From JBBQWZ01 sp038210135 (GTDB lineage: Bacteria > Acidobacteriota > Terriglobia > Bryobacterales > Bryobacteraceae), in the NCBI GenBank assembly GCA_038210135.1, contig JBBQWZ010000013.1:51171-115170 (forward strand): a stretch of 64,000 bases of DNA, given 5' to 3'. Numbering within the stretch: position 1 is the first letter of the stretch; the number at the start of each line of letters is the position of its first letter. Under the pieces are notes generated by a model. That model did not search any database. It was given only the letters and a program-made list of their open reading frames with translations, and was not told the DNA's origin. Both the position numbers and the translations under genes were made by a program. Of the stretch, positions 26,354-35,077 are shown in pieces.

Positions 26354-27013
26354 GTGTGGTGGATTTTCATAGTTTTGTGCTGGCAGCAGTCGGCGCCCCC
26401 GGCGAGTCAATCCGCGATGGAACAATCCATTGCCAAACAGATGCAATCCGTCGCGCTCCAAACGGGATCCGCCGATAAGGCGTCCCCGCTTGCGCTGCAG
26501 CGCGAATCCGTCCGCCGGCAAGCGGCCATCCTGCAACCAGGACTTCCGAAAACCGAATCCTCGTTCTTTACCATCCCGTGGGCGCTACGATCCGCGGTGG
26601 CGGACGTTTCCCCACCCTGCCCGCCGCCTCCGCGTGCGGAACTGAATTACCTGATTGATTCCGCGGCGCAAAAGGCCGGACTCCGGCCGGAACTGGTGCG
26701 GGAAGTCGTACGCCAGGAATCCGGCTTTGATCCCTGCGCTGTCTCCAGCGCGGGAGCGCAAGGATTGATGCAGCTGATGCCTTCGACGCAAGAGCAATTC
26801 CAGATCAGTGATGCGTTCAACATCGCGCAAAATCTATCGGCGGGTACACAATTGTTGAAGACGCTTCTCGAGCGCTACAATGGCGATCTGGTTTCGGCGC
26901 TCGCCGCCTATAATGCCGGTCCGAAACGAGTCGATGCGGCCGGCGGAATTCCTCCCATCGCGGAAACCCGAAAGTACGTGTCAGACATTATGAGCCGCCT
27001 ACCGGGCAAATAG
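26354..27013 (+). CDS. Lytic transglycosylase (SLT domain)
   Basis: Cleaves peptidoglycan between MurNAc and GlcNAc with 1,6-anhydro product formation. The SLT domain fills the last 130 residues: catalytic Glu in VVRQESGFDPCAVSSAGAQG, then GLMQLMPSTQ, and SALAAYNAGPKRVD, all intact. The N-terminal part is a hydrophobic segment plus a low-complexity Gln/Ser-rich linker. The frame is open far upstream, overlapping the preceding gene. I place the start at GTG 26354, which gives a short signal-like helix (WWIFIVLCW), but the ribosome site is poorly spaced and the start is uncertain. Confidence 0.82.
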   Translation: MWWIFIVLCWQQSAPPASQSAMEQSIAKQMQSVALQTGSADKASPLALQRESVRRQAAILQPGLPKTESSFFTIPWALRSAVADVSPPCPPPPRAELNYLIDSAAQKAGLRPELVREVVRQESGFDPCAVSSAGAQGLMQLMPSTQEQFQISDAFNIAQNLSAGTQLLKTLLERYNGDLVSALAAYNAGPKRVDAAGGIPPIAETRKYVSDIMSRLPGK

Positions 27014-27036
27014 ACTCTCGCGACCCAGGCCGCTGT

Positions 27037-27042
27037 TACCAT
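27037..27042 (+). promoter_or_regulatory. Putative -10 box of the 27049 gene
   Basis: TACCAT, 6 bases before the ATG at 27049. It is part of the recurrent short-spacer pattern in this window. Confidence 0.3.
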
Positions 27043-27048
27043 CGGCGT

Positions 27049-27315
27049 ATGTCCGTTTATCGCGAGCGCGAAGAAGAGCTGGAACGCTACGAGACCATGA
27101 TGGGATTGGAGCGCGGCCGCTTAGCGGTTTCGCTCGATCTACTCACCGACGCGCTGGTCCTGGCCGGTCAGCACGGCGTCTACTGCCAAAGCGCCCGTCA
27201 AGCGGGCAAGCCGGCAATGGACATTCAACTGATCGTCAAGTGCTTGAATGATGCGAAAGAACTGGTTACCAGCGTGATGGACGAACTGAAAGCGAAACGC
27301 AGTCAGGTCGTCTAG
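27049..27315 (+). CDS. Small helical protein of unknown function
   Basis: 88 residues, predicted all-alpha, with a highly charged first helix (REREEELERYETMMGLERGR) and a C-terminal helix ending KAKRSQVV. One Cys pair lies in VYCQSARQAGK and IVKCLNDAKE. No motif is recognised. It lies 35 bp downstream of the transglycosylase and converges on meaB. The clean ATG and ordinary composition support a real gene. Confidence 0.55.
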   Translation: MSVYREREEELERYETMMGLERGRLAVSLDLLTDALVLAGQHGVYCQSARQAGKPAMDIQLIVKCLNDAKELVTSVMDELKAKRSQVV

Positions 27316-27321
27316 TGGTAG

Positions 27322-28299
27322 CTAGCTAAGCAGCCCCGCCACTGCGCTGATCGGATTCACCGCGCCCTGCCGGACCGCTATTTCGGCTTCCCGCAGACGC
27401 GCTTCCATCCCTGGCCGCCGGAGGAAGTCCGCTTCGAGCGCCTGCGAAATCAGATCCCGCATCCAATCCACCGCCTGCCGCTCTCTACGCCTGGTGAAAT
27501 TCCCCGTTTCCTGCATTTGCTGGTGATGCTCCAGCACGACGTCCCAAACGGCCGGCACCCCGGCGCCCGTCAAGCCGGAGCACACCACCGTCTTCGGAAT
27601 CCACCCGTCGTCGGACGCTGGAAACAGATGCAGGGCGTTCTCAAACTCGCGCCGCGCACGCTCGGCGCGATTGACGTTATCGCCATCCGCTTTGTTGATC
27701 GCCAACAGATCGACCATCTCGAGGATTCCACGCTTGATTCCCTGCAGTTCATCACCGGCTCCAGCGAGCATCAACAGCAGGAAGAAATCCGTCATGCCGC
27801 GGACCGCGGTCTCCGACTGCCCGACGCCAACGGTTTCGACCAGAATTGTTCCGAAGCCCGCGGCCTCGCACAGCAGGATCGCCTCCCGCGTGTGCCGCCC
27901 GACTCCACCCAAGTGGCCGCGCGCCGGAGACGGACGAATGAACGCGCGCTCGTCCGCGCCGAGCCGCTCCATTCGCGTCTTGTCCCCGAGAATGCTGCCA
28001 CCGGAAATCTGACTGCTGGGATCGATGCTCAGGATCGCGACGCGCTCGCCCCGGGTCTCGATCAAATGCTTACCGAGCGCCTCGATAAAGGTACTCTTGC
28101 CAACGCCGGGAATGCCCGTTATACCAGTGCGAATACTGCGTCCGCTGTGAGGAAGACAAGCCTCGATCACCTCGCGCGCCAGCGGAGCGTCATGCGGATT
28201 CTCGCTCTCGATCAGCGTAATCGCGCGCGCCAGCAAAGCGCGGTCGCCTGCCAGAACTCCATCGATGTATTGCTGCGCGGAATGGCGTGGACGTGTCAC
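27322..28299 (-). CDS. meaB: Methylmalonyl-CoA mutase-associated GTPase MeaB
   Basis: G3E-family P-loop GTPase that gates adenosylcobalamin loading and protects the mutase from inactivation. 325 residues. Walker A GIPGVGKST at 62-70, switch region ILSIDPSSQISGGSILGDKTRM, Walker B-like ILVETVGVGQSE, and guanine-specificity NKAD are all present. It starts 2 bp after the mutase stop, the third gene of the mce-mutase-meaB operon. The same chaperone may also serve the second mutase at 36903-38513. Confidence 0.95.
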   Translation of the reverse strand: MTRPRHSAQQYIDGVLAGDRALLARAITLIESENPHDAPLAREVIEACLPHSGRSIRTGITGIPGVGKSTFIEALGKHLIETRGERVAILSIDPSSQISGGSILGDKTRMERLGADERAFIRPSPARGHLGGVGRHTREAILLCEAAGFGTILVETVGVGQSETAVRGMTDFFLLLMLAGAGDELQGIKRGILEMVDLLAINKADGDNVNRAERARREFENALHLFPASDDGWIPKTVVCSGLTGAGVPAVWDVVLEHHQQMQETGNFTRRRERQAVDWMRDLISQALEADFLRRPGMEARLREAEIAVRQGAVNPISAVAGLLS

Positions 28300-28301
28300 A
28301 A

Positions 28302-31016
28302 TTACGCGCCGACTGCGCTGCTCATCAGCTTCGCGATGATCTCTTGCGCCGCGATCGGAATCTTCGTGCCGGGTCCGAACACACCGACCGCGCCAGCCTC
28401 GTAGAGGAACGCGTAATCCCGCGGAGGAATGACGCCGCCTACAACGACCAGAATGTCCGGCCGCCCCGACTTCCGAAGCTCCTCGATCACTTGCGGCACC
28501 AGCGTCTTGTGGCCTCCGGCGAGAGTTGAAATGCCGAGCACGTGAACGTCGTTCTCGATGGCATGCCGCGCCACTTCCTTCGGAGTCTGAAACAGCGGAC
28601 CGATATCCACGTCGAAGCCCTGATCCGCAAATGCGGTTGCGATCACGCGCGCGCCGCGATCGTGGCCGTCCTGGCCCATCTTCGCGACCAAAATTCTCGG
28701 ACGCCTTCCCTCCATCGCTGCGAATTCGTCCGCCATTGCGCGCGCTTTGCGGAAGTCCTCGTCCAAATTGCTCTCGGAAGAATACACGCCGGAAATCGTT
28801 CGCGAATTCGCCTGATATCTGCCGAACACAGCCTCGAGCGCATCCGAAATCTCGCCGAGCGTCGCGCGCCTTCTCGCGGCGTCCACCGCCAAAGCCAGCA
28901 GGTTGCCTTGTCCCGTCCGAGCGCTCTCCGTCAACGCCGCGAGCGCGGCGGCGACCGCCGTGCCATCGCGTGTTCGCTTCATTTCTTCAAGACGTTCGAT
29001 CTGCTGCCGCCGGACGGCGTCGTTGTCAACGCTCAGGACGTCGATCTCCGTCTCCTTGCTCACCGTGTATTTATTGACGCCGACGATGGTCTCTTTTCCG
29101 GAATCGATGCGAGCCTGTCTGCGCGCGGCGGCCTCTTCGATCCGCATCTTCGGCAGTCCAGCCTCGATCGCCTTCGTCATACCGCCTAACTGCTCGACTT
29201 CCTCGATCAGTTTCCAGGCGTTCGTCATCAGTTCGTGGGTCTTCGCCTCGACCACGTGAGAGCCGCCCCACGGATCGATCGCGCGGCAGATGTGGGTTTC
29301 TTTCTGTAAATAGATCTGCGTCTCGCGAGCGATGCGCGCCGAAAAATCAGTCGGCAGCGCGAGCGCTTCGTCGAGCGAGTTCGTGTGGAGCGATTGCGTG
29401 CCTCCGCACACCGCCGACATCGCCTCGATGCAGGTTCGGGCTACGTTGTTGAACGCGTCCTGCGCGGTCAGGCTCCAACCGGAGGTCTGGCAATGCGTTC
29501 GCAAGGCCAGCGACTTTGGATCCTTGGCACCAAAATCCTTCACCAGCTTCGCCCATAAAACGCGCGCCGCGCGAAGCTTCGCGATCTCGGTGAAATGGTC
29601 CATGCCGCAGTTGAAAAAGAAAGAAATGCGCGGCGCAAACGCGTCAACGTCCAATCCAGAGGCGATGCCCGCGCGCAGGTATTCGACTCCGTCCGCCAGC
29701 GTATACGCGAGTTCAATCTCCGGAGTCGCGCCTGCTTCCTGAATGTGATAACCGCTGACCGAAATCGAATTGAATTTCGGCATCTTCTCCGATGCGTAGC
29801 GGAAAATATCGCCTACGATCCGCATTGACGGCGAGGGCGGATAAATGTACGTATTCCGCACCATGAACTCTTTCAGCACGTCGTTTTGAATCGTGCCGCT
29901 GAGTTGCTCCGGCGCAACACCCTGTTCCTCGCCGGCCACGATGTAGAACGCCAGAATCGGCAGCACCGCGCCGTTCATTGTCATCGAGACAGACATTTGA
30001 TCGAGCGGAATCTGGTCGAACAAAATCTTCATGTCGAGAACGGAATCGATCGCGACCCCGGCCTTGCCGATGTCGCCCATCACGCGCTCGTTGTCGGAAT
30101 CGTAGCCGCGATGCGTAGCCAGGTCGAAGGCCACCGAAAGCCCTTTTTGTCCGGCTGCCAGATTGCGGCGATAAAAAGCATTCGATTCCTCGGCGGTCGA
30201 AAACCCGGCGTATTGCCGGATGGTCCAAGGCTGCAGTGTGTACATCGTCGCGTAAGGGCCGCGTAAAAACGGCGCGATTCCGGCAGCGTAATCGAGGTGA
30301 TCGAACTCCGGCGGCTGGCTTACATCGTGATTGCCCGCCGCCTCACCGGCCAACTGCCGCGTGAGAGCGTCGAGATACCAGGTGCCTGATGCCGCGTCTC
30401 GCGCCACGTCGAAACCTGCCTCTTCGCGGATCAGTCGCTCGATGTTCCGGGCCAATCGCGAATCGAGATGTTCGGCGTACAGTCCGATCGTATCGACGCC
30501 ACCGAGAATCGCGGACATCGCGACGGTGGTGGCGCGAATCAAATTCAAATTCGCGTCGATGGTTAATGCGGATTTCGCCAGCCGCGCGTGGATTCGTATC
30601 GCCTCTCCGGTCGCCGCATGCCAAAGTACGCGAGCCGCTCTGAGTTTCGCGATTTCGAGGAAATACTTTGTGCCAACCGGAAACGAAATTCCAAAGCCGT
30701 GCTCTCCTGCCAAGCGACGGCGCGTACCCTCCGCGATTGCGGTCCGCAGTTGCTCAGCAGCGGTCAGCGATTCCTCCGCCACGACATCTCCGGCCGGATC
30801 CCCATCAGCCCACGTCCAGTCGGCTGGAAGACCCGGAACCTTCAGCGGATCGACGTCGCCTCGCCGGTAATACGGCTTCAAAGCAACCGCGGGTTCTGGA
30901 CGCCATATCATCGTGGCGTTATAGTCGGCGCCTTTCAGAATCTTGCGAATCGCCGCTTCCCAAGCCTCCGTCGGCGTTGGCGGAAAGTTCTCAAGCAGTC
31001 GCAGGTCCTTACTCAT
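28302..31016 (-). CDS. Methylmalonyl-CoA mutase with fused small-subunit-like N-terminal region
   Basis: Coenzyme-B12 enzyme converting (R)-methylmalonyl-CoA to succinyl-CoA. 904 residues from ATG 31016, much longer than usual large subunits. Residues about 240-740 form the catalytic barrel and about 770-904 the B12 domain (GQDGHDRGA, 781-789). Tyr269 (RQYAGF) and Arg387 (VRNTYIYPP) match the methylmalonyl-specific residues Tyr89 and Arg207 of the Propionibacterium enzyme; His424 corresponds to His244. Residues about 1-225 resemble a shortened MutA-type non-catalytic subunit: EIAKLRAARVLW occurs at 121-132 and again at 477-488. The gene overlaps the mce 3' end by 8 bp. Confidence 0.93.
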   Translation of the reverse strand: MSKDLRLLENFPPTPTEAWEAAIRKILKGADYNATMIWRPEPAVALKPYYRRGDVDPLKVPGLPADWTWADGDPAGDVVAEESLTAAEQLRTAIAEGTRRRLAGEHGFGISFPVGTKYFLEIAKLRAARVLWHAATGEAIRIHARLAKSALTIDANLNLIRATTVAMSAILGGVDTIGLYAEHLDSRLARNIERLIREEAGFDVARDAASGTWYLDALTRQLAGEAAGNHDVSQPPEFDHLDYAAGIAPFLRGPYATMYTLQPWTIRQYAGFSTAEESNAFYRRNLAAGQKGLSVAFDLATHRGYDSDNERVMGDIGKAGVAIDSVLDMKILFDQIPLDQMSVSMTMNGAVLPILAFYIVAGEEQGVAPEQLSGTIQNDVLKEFMVRNTYIYPPSPSMRIVGDIFRYASEKMPKFNSISVSGYHIQEAGATPEIELAYTLADGVEYLRAGIASGLDVDAFAPRISFFFNCGMDHFTEIAKLRAARVLWAKLVKDFGAKDPKSLALRTHCQTSGWSLTAQDAFNNVARTCIEAMSAVCGGTQSLHTNSLDEALALPTDFSARIARETQIYLQKETHICRAIDPWGGSHVVEAKTHELMTNAWKLIEEVEQLGGMTKAIEAGLPKMRIEEAAARRQARIDSGKETIVGVNKYTVSKETEIDVLSVDNDAVRRQQIERLEEMKRTRDGTAVAAALAALTESARTGQGNLLALAVDAARRRATLGEISDALEAVFGRYQANSRTISGVYSSESNLDEDFRKARAMADEFAAMEGRRPRILVAKMGQDGHDRGARVIATAFADQGFDVDIGPLFQTPKEVARHAIENDVHVLGISTLAGGHKTLVPQVIEELRKSGRPDILVVVGGVIPPRDYAFLYEAGAVGVFGPGTKIPIAAQEIIAKLMSSAVGA

Positions 31017-31464
31017 GGGCGCCTTCCTGGACGACTTCGAGCAGGTAGCCAAACGGTGCATCTTCGCGCGATTTAGGATGGACAAAGAAGACTGTGGTCC
31101 CGCGCGAACCCGGACGCGGCGCTTTGTCGATGATCTTGAAACCTTCGGCCTGCATGTATTCGAACGCGACATGAATATCGGCGACACGCAGCGCGTAGTG
31201 CGCGAAGCCGCCCTTGCCGCCGTTCTTGTCAATTAACTTTTGAACCGGCGAATCCTCGCGAAGCGGCTCCAGAAGTTGCACCAGGTTGGGCCCGCATCCG
31301 ATCTCGAGAAGTACTTCGCGAACCTGATCGCCGCCCAGGACGTCTTCTCGATGCACTTCGCGAAAGCCCATCGTTTTATAGGCGCCGACCTGCGCTTCGA
31401 GTTCGCCGTGTGGAACAGCGATCGCAATGTGATCGATAAACTGAAATCCGGGAATTTCCACCAC
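31009..31464 (-). CDS. mce: Methylmalonyl-CoA epimerase
   Basis: Vicinal-oxygen-chelate fold enzyme that interconverts (S)- and (R)-methylmalonyl-CoA, supplying the mutase encoded next. The 151-residue protein has QFIDHIAIAVP at the start with the first metal His, and GFAHYALRVADIHVAFEYM in the second half with another metal His. Its C-terminal FGYLLEVVQE has the metal Glu. GTG start at 31464. It is first in mce-mutase-meaB, completing a propionyl-CoA to succinyl-CoA module except for the carboxylase. Confidence 0.92.
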   Translation of the reverse strand: MVEIPGFQFIDHIAIAVPHGELEAQVGAYKTMGFREVHREDVLGGDQVREVLLEIGCGPNLVQLLEPLREDSPVQKLIDKNGGKGGFAHYALRVADIHVAFEYMQAEGFKIIDKAPRPGSRGTTVFFVHPKSREDAPFGYLLEVVQEGAHE

Positions 31465-31509
31465 GTACTATCGTATGCCTGCGCATGCGACGACGCTTGC
31501 CCGCCCCTA

Positions 31510-31624
31510 GTGGGATGTCCGCGAGATCCCTTTAGTACGCGGATCTCTCACGTTTAACCCCGCCCGTAAGGGCGGGGACTCTTCGTCAGTCAACCACCGT
31601 AAAGGTCGATCGCGGACAGCCCAC
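31510..31624. mobile_element. 115-bp MITE-like element, copy B
   Basis: On the minus strand it reads GTGGGCTGTCCGCGATCGAC, then a central GTCCCCGCCC-TTAC-GGGCGGGG palindrome, and ends GATCTCGCGGACATCCCAC. It aligns with copy A at 21396-21508 in reverse orientation. Its right end touches the stop codon of the peptidase gene. It fills most of the gap between the epimerase and peptidase genes. Confidence 0.75.
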
Positions 31625-33678
31625 TAGTTCATACCGAGTTGCCAAGCCAGAAACGTCAATTCATCCGCGACGTTCTCGATCTGCCTATCGATCGGCAAAC
31701 CGCCGGAGTGCCCCGATTTCGTATCGTAATGCAGCAGCGCCGGACGCGGACCCTTGGTTGAAGCCTGCAACAGCGCCGCGAATTTCCGAGCATGCGACGG
31801 ATCGACGCGCGTATCCGAATCTCCGCTGACCACTAAAGTCGCGGGATAATCCACACCGCGTTCGACGTGATGATACGGAGAATATTTGTAGATGTACTCG
31901 AACTGCTTGGCATCTTCGGACGACCCATATTCCGGCACCCAGAAGCGGGCGACGAGGAACCGCTGATAACGAACCATATCGAGCAGCGGGACCGCGCAAA
32001 TCACCGCTTGAAACAGATCCGGCCTTTGCGTCATCACGGCGCCCACCAACAGTCCGCCGTTCGATCCGCCTTCGATCGCAAGCTTCTTCTTGCTGGTGTA
32101 TTTTTCCGCGATCAGATATTCCGCAGCCGCGATGAAATCGTCGAACACATTCTGCTTGCGTTCGAGCATCCCAGCCCGATGCCACTTCTCGCCGAACTCG
32201 CTTCCGCCGCGCAGGTTTGCCAACGCGACCACTCCGCCCATGTCGATGAAAGCTGTCAGGAAGGGACTGGCGGACGGAAGCGATGCGGCGTTGAAACCGC
32301 CGTATCCAGTCAGCAGCGTAGGATTATTTCCATCCAGCTTCAGGCCCTTCTTGTGGGCGATGAACATCGGAATCTTGGTGCCGTCCTTTGATGTGTACCA
32401 AGCCTGTTTGATATCCACCGAATCGGCATCAAACGGAATCTTGGTCTGCGACCAGATGATCTGCTTCGCGGTCGTTATGTCATAACGGTAAATCGTCGCT
32501 GGACGGCCAAACGTAGAGAACGTATAGTATGCGTCGTTGCTCTTCCAGCGGCCAAACGGACCCTGCAGATTGCCGATGCTCGGCGGGCTGATTTCGCGGA
32601 TCAGCGTCCCGTTCGTATCGTATATCCGCGCTTTCGGGATCACGTTCTCAAGCGTGCTCACGATCAGCTTCCCACCCGCCAACGTGAAATTCTGAATCGG
32701 CCATTTGCCTTCCGGAATGACCTCTTTCCAATTGGCCCGCTCCGGAGCCGCCAGCTCGGCGCGGAATACTTTCCAATTCGGCGCCTGATAATCCGTGTTG
32801 ATGAAGATCTGCGACCCGCCCAGCACGGCGTCAAAGCGACCGCGCAATCCTTGCACAATGGTCTTGATCTTTCCAGTCTGGCGTTCCAGCAGGAATAGAT
32901 CCTGCTTGTCGCCACCGGCCGCGTTGCCCGCGGAAATCAGTAGGTACTGCTCGTCATCGCTCTTCTGAATGCTGATGATGTCGCTCGAACCATAAGCTTG
33001 GCCGAACAACTCGCGGTCCTGCGCTGGATTGTCGCCGAGCACATGGAAATGGAGGCGCGGACCGCTCTTCGTGAACACCGCGTAGTACAAGCCGCGCTTG
33101 TCATTGATCATCGAGAGCCCGGAATAGCGGGCTCTCGGCAACACATCGCGGAGATCCCGCAGGGTGTCGGTGTTCTTGAAGCGCATCTCCACTTCGTCTT
33201 CGCCGCCCGTGCGAAGTCCATACGCGATCAGTGTCCCGTCTTCGCTGAATGCCATTGGATTCGCCGAAATAGTTCCGTCAGTGCTCAGAGCGGTGGGATC
33301 GAGCAGGACCGTTTCTTTGCCGCCTATGCCTTTGCGCTGATACCAGATCGCCTGGCGCTCGGTGCCGCGACGCGCCGAATAAAAATAGCGGCCGGCGCGT
33401 TCCGTCGGCGCGCTCATCGTATCTACGCGCATCAACGCCGCCAGTCTGGTGCGGATCTTGTCGCGCGCCGGAACCTGCTTCAGCTGCGCCTGCGTGTACT
33501 TCATCTGCTCGTCCACCCAAGCTCGCGTTTCCGGCGAATTCTGGTCTTCGAGCCAACGGTATGGATCGGGAATCGACTTGCCGTGCAGTTCCTCGATGAC
33601 AGGAGCGACTCTGGTTTTGGGTGGAGATTCAGCAAGAAGACACATGGAAAAAAGCGCGATCAGGAGCCACTTCGTCAT
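31624..33678 (-). CDS. Prolyl oligopeptidase family serine peptidase (S9A)
   Basis: 684 residues from ATG 33678, with a signal peptide (MTKWLLIALFSMCLLAES), so it is exported. A seven-bladed propeller (about 70-400) precedes the alpha/beta hydrolase domain. Catalytic triad by position: Ser539 in EGGSNGGLLVG, Asp622 in SGDSDTRVDP and His657 in KSGHSGG. The N-terminal PDPYRWLED is the usual S9A signature. It would cut short proline-containing peptides in the periplasm. The frame extends further upstream, but only this ATG gives a signal peptide. Confidence 0.93.
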   Translation of the reverse strand: MTKWLLIALFSMCLLAESPPKTRVAPVIEELHGKSIPDPYRWLEDQNSPETRAWVDEQMKYTQAQLKQVPARDKIRTRLAALMRVDTMSAPTERAGRYFYSARRGTERQAIWYQRKGIGGKETVLLDPTALSTDGTISANPMAFSEDGTLIAYGLRTGGEDEVEMRFKNTDTLRDLRDVLPRARYSGLSMINDKRGLYYAVFTKSGPRLHFHVLGDNPAQDRELFGQAYGSSDIISIQKSDDEQYLLISAGNAAGGDKQDLFLLERQTGKIKTIVQGLRGRFDAVLGGSQIFINTDYQAPNWKVFRAELAAPERANWKEVIPEGKWPIQNFTLAGGKLIVSTLENVIPKARIYDTNGTLIREISPPSIGNLQGPFGRWKSNDAYYTFSTFGRPATIYRYDITTAKQIIWSQTKIPFDADSVDIKQAWYTSKDGTKIPMFIAHKKGLKLDGNNPTLLTGYGGFNAASLPSASPFLTAFIDMGGVVALANLRGGSEFGEKWHRAGMLERKQNVFDDFIAAAEYLIAEKYTSKKKLAIEGGSNGGLLVGAVMTQRPDLFQAVICAVPLLDMVRYQRFLVARFWVPEYGSSEDAKQFEYIYKYSPYHHVERGVDYPATLVVSGDSDTRVDPSHARKFAALLQASTKGPRPALLHYDTKSGHSGGLPIDRQIENVADELTFLAWQLGMN

Positions 33679-33685
33679 ACCCGAA

Positions 33686-33691
33686 ACGGTA
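33686..33691 (-). promoter_or_regulatory. Putative -10 box of the S9 peptidase gene
   Basis: Minus-strand TACCGT with a 7-base spacer (TTCGGGT) to ATG 33678, the leaderless pattern. The divergent thioesterase gene starts about 20 bp away. Confidence 0.35.
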
Positions 33692-33710
33692 ACACGTGGA
33701 GTCCGGCATA

Positions 33711-34130
33711 ATGAGTCCATCCATGCCATCGACCCCCCGCCGCATTCCTTTTCTCGACACGATCGGCGCAAGCCGGGTCTCTGCGAAACGTCCGGCCGCC
33801 GCGGCGCACAATCATAAAGCCACCATCACGTGCACTCTCTCCGACCATGTCCGGAATTACGCGGGCAACATGCACGGCGGCGTCATCGCGGCTGTCGCTG
33901 AATCCGCGGCGCGTGCCGCGCTACGCGAAGCTTTCTCTCGCGGTCGTCACGCCACCGTTGAAATGAAGTTGAATTACTTCCGGCCAATTCTCGACACCGA
34001 GGTAAAGGGAATGATTACGGCGGTCGCGCAGTTGCTCGAAAGCGATTCCAGGATTTGCGTCGCAAACGTGGACGTATTCGATTCCGGGAGGAAGCTGGCA
34101 GCCGCCGCGATCGTCACCATGCAGCGCTAG
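33711..34130 (+). CDS. PaaI-type hotdog thioesterase
   Basis: About 139 residues with the hotdog-fold acyl-CoA thioesterase core: NYAGNMHGGVIAAVAESAAR (the active-site HGG helix), then TVEMKLNYFRPI and ITAVAQLLESDSRICVANVDV. It hydrolyses phenylacetyl- or other acyl-CoA esters, substrate unknown. Starts at 33696 (GTG), 33711 or 33723 are all possible; I chose ATG 33711. It converges on the GNAT gene. Confidence 0.82.
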   Translation: MSPSMPSTPRRIPFLDTIGASRVSAKRPAAAAHNHKATITCTLSDHVRNYAGNMHGGVIAAVAESAARAALREAFSRGRHATVEMKLNYFRPILDTEVKGMITAVAQLLESDSRICVANVDVFDSGRKLAAAAIVTMQR

Positions 34131-34143
34131 TTTCGCAAAAAAG

Positions 34144-34662
34144 CTATGAGAGCTTTTTATAAAAGACCGTGGTGTCGCAAAGACGGCCGTCTGGATACAA
34201 TGCGTAATCCTTGATGACTCCGGATTTGATCCAGCCCCCGCGTGCGTATAGCCGCTCCGCCGTATCGCCTGTTACGGTGTCCAGAACGAGGAGCCATTTT
34301 CCCGCCGCGACGCTGGCCGCCTCGGCTTCCTCGAGCAACCGCTGTCCGACGCCCTGCCGTCGCGCGGACCGGTGCACCAGCATCTTTGCGACATCGGCGC
34401 GATGCGGCTGATTCGGCGGAGTCGCCAGCACCACTTGGACCGTGCCAACCAATTGAGAATCCGCGAACGCGGCGAGCAGAATTCGTTCGCCCTGCTCGAC
34501 GCTGGCCGCCACGCCTTCGAAGAAAGCCTCCGCCTCTTGCTCGGTCAGCGAAGCCATGAAACTGACCGACGCTCCGCCTCGAACGCAGTCCAGTAAGACG
34601 GCGGCAAGCGCACCAATGTGCGCGCGTGCTTCCACTCCGTCCAATCGCCGGATCTCCAACAT
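34144..34662 (-). CDS. GNAT family N-acetyltransferase
   Basis: 172 residues with a GNAT acetyl-CoA fold. Strand LVGTVQVVLATPP, the pyrophosphate loop HRSARRQGVGQRLLEEAEAAS (Q/R-x-x-G-x-G/A motif), and LLVLDTVTGDTAERLYARGGW are visible. The substrate is unknown. It is last in a minus-strand run after RidA with a 9-bp gap, so it is probably in the mutase-2 operon. Confidence 0.85.
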   Translation of the reverse strand: MLEIRRLDGVEARAHIGALAAVLLDCVRGGASVSFMASLTEQEAEAFFEGVAASVEQGERILLAAFADSQLVGTVQVVLATPPNQPHRADVAKMLVHRSARRQGVGQRLLEEAEAASVAAGKWLLVLDTVTGDTAERLYARGGWIKSGVIKDYALYPDGRLCDTTVFYKKLS

Positions 34663-34671
34663 AAAAGCAGG

Positions 34672-35070
34672 TTACGAAATTTTGAACGTCACCGGCTTGT
34701 AGGCCACGCAGTCGATCTCGATCTTCATATCGAGGTTCACGAATTCCGTAACGACAGTGGTACGCGCGGGCAAGACGGTGCCGAAGTATTCCGTGTAAAT
34801 CGCGTTCATCGGCTTGAAATCTGAAGCGTACCGGAGGAAGACACCGCATCGAACCACGTCGTTCAGAGTGGCTCCCGCGGCCTCGAGGATCCTGCGAATG
34901 TTGTCGAGCGTTAGCCTGGTTTCGTGATCGATGTCGCCGAGCGACATCTCGTTGGTGACCGGATCCACGGGCCCCTGGCCGGATACATAAATAAATTCGC
35001 CCGCGCGAACGGCGGGCGAATATGGACCGCGGGGCGCCGGAGCGCCCGCGGGATAAATCCGTTCGAGCAT
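34672..35070 (-). CDS. RidA family protein (YjgF/YER057c/UK114)
   Basis: 132 residues. The family signature appears as RGPYSPAVRAGEFIYVSGQG at the N-terminus, LTLDNIRRILEAAGATLNDV in the middle, and PARTTVVTEFVNLDMKIEIDC near the end, including the Arg that binds the carboxylate of enamine/imine substrates. RidA hydrolyses reactive 2-aminoacrylate-type intermediates from PLP enzymes. Start ATG 35070 is set by homology; the open frame continues upstream without meaning. It follows the NYN gene by 7 bp. Confidence 0.92.
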   Translation of the reverse strand: MLERIYPAGAPAPRGPYSPAVRAGEFIYVSGQGPVDPVTNEMSLGDIDHETRLTLDNIRRILEAAGATLNDVVRCGVFLRYASDFKPMNAIYTEYFGTVLPARTTVVTEFVNLDMKIEIDCVAYKPVTFKIS

Positions 35071-35077
35071 AGGAAGC

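Noticed and set aside
31016..31232. Extended N-terminus of the mutase (976 residues)
   Set aside because: The extra 72 residues are antisense-like basic sequence inside the epimerase gene; ATG 31016 starts the homologous part.
27322..31464. Cobalamin riboswitch controlling the mutase operons
   Set aside because: The 5' regions are short and hold a MITE-like element or a near-start promoter; no B12-box-like sequence was seen.
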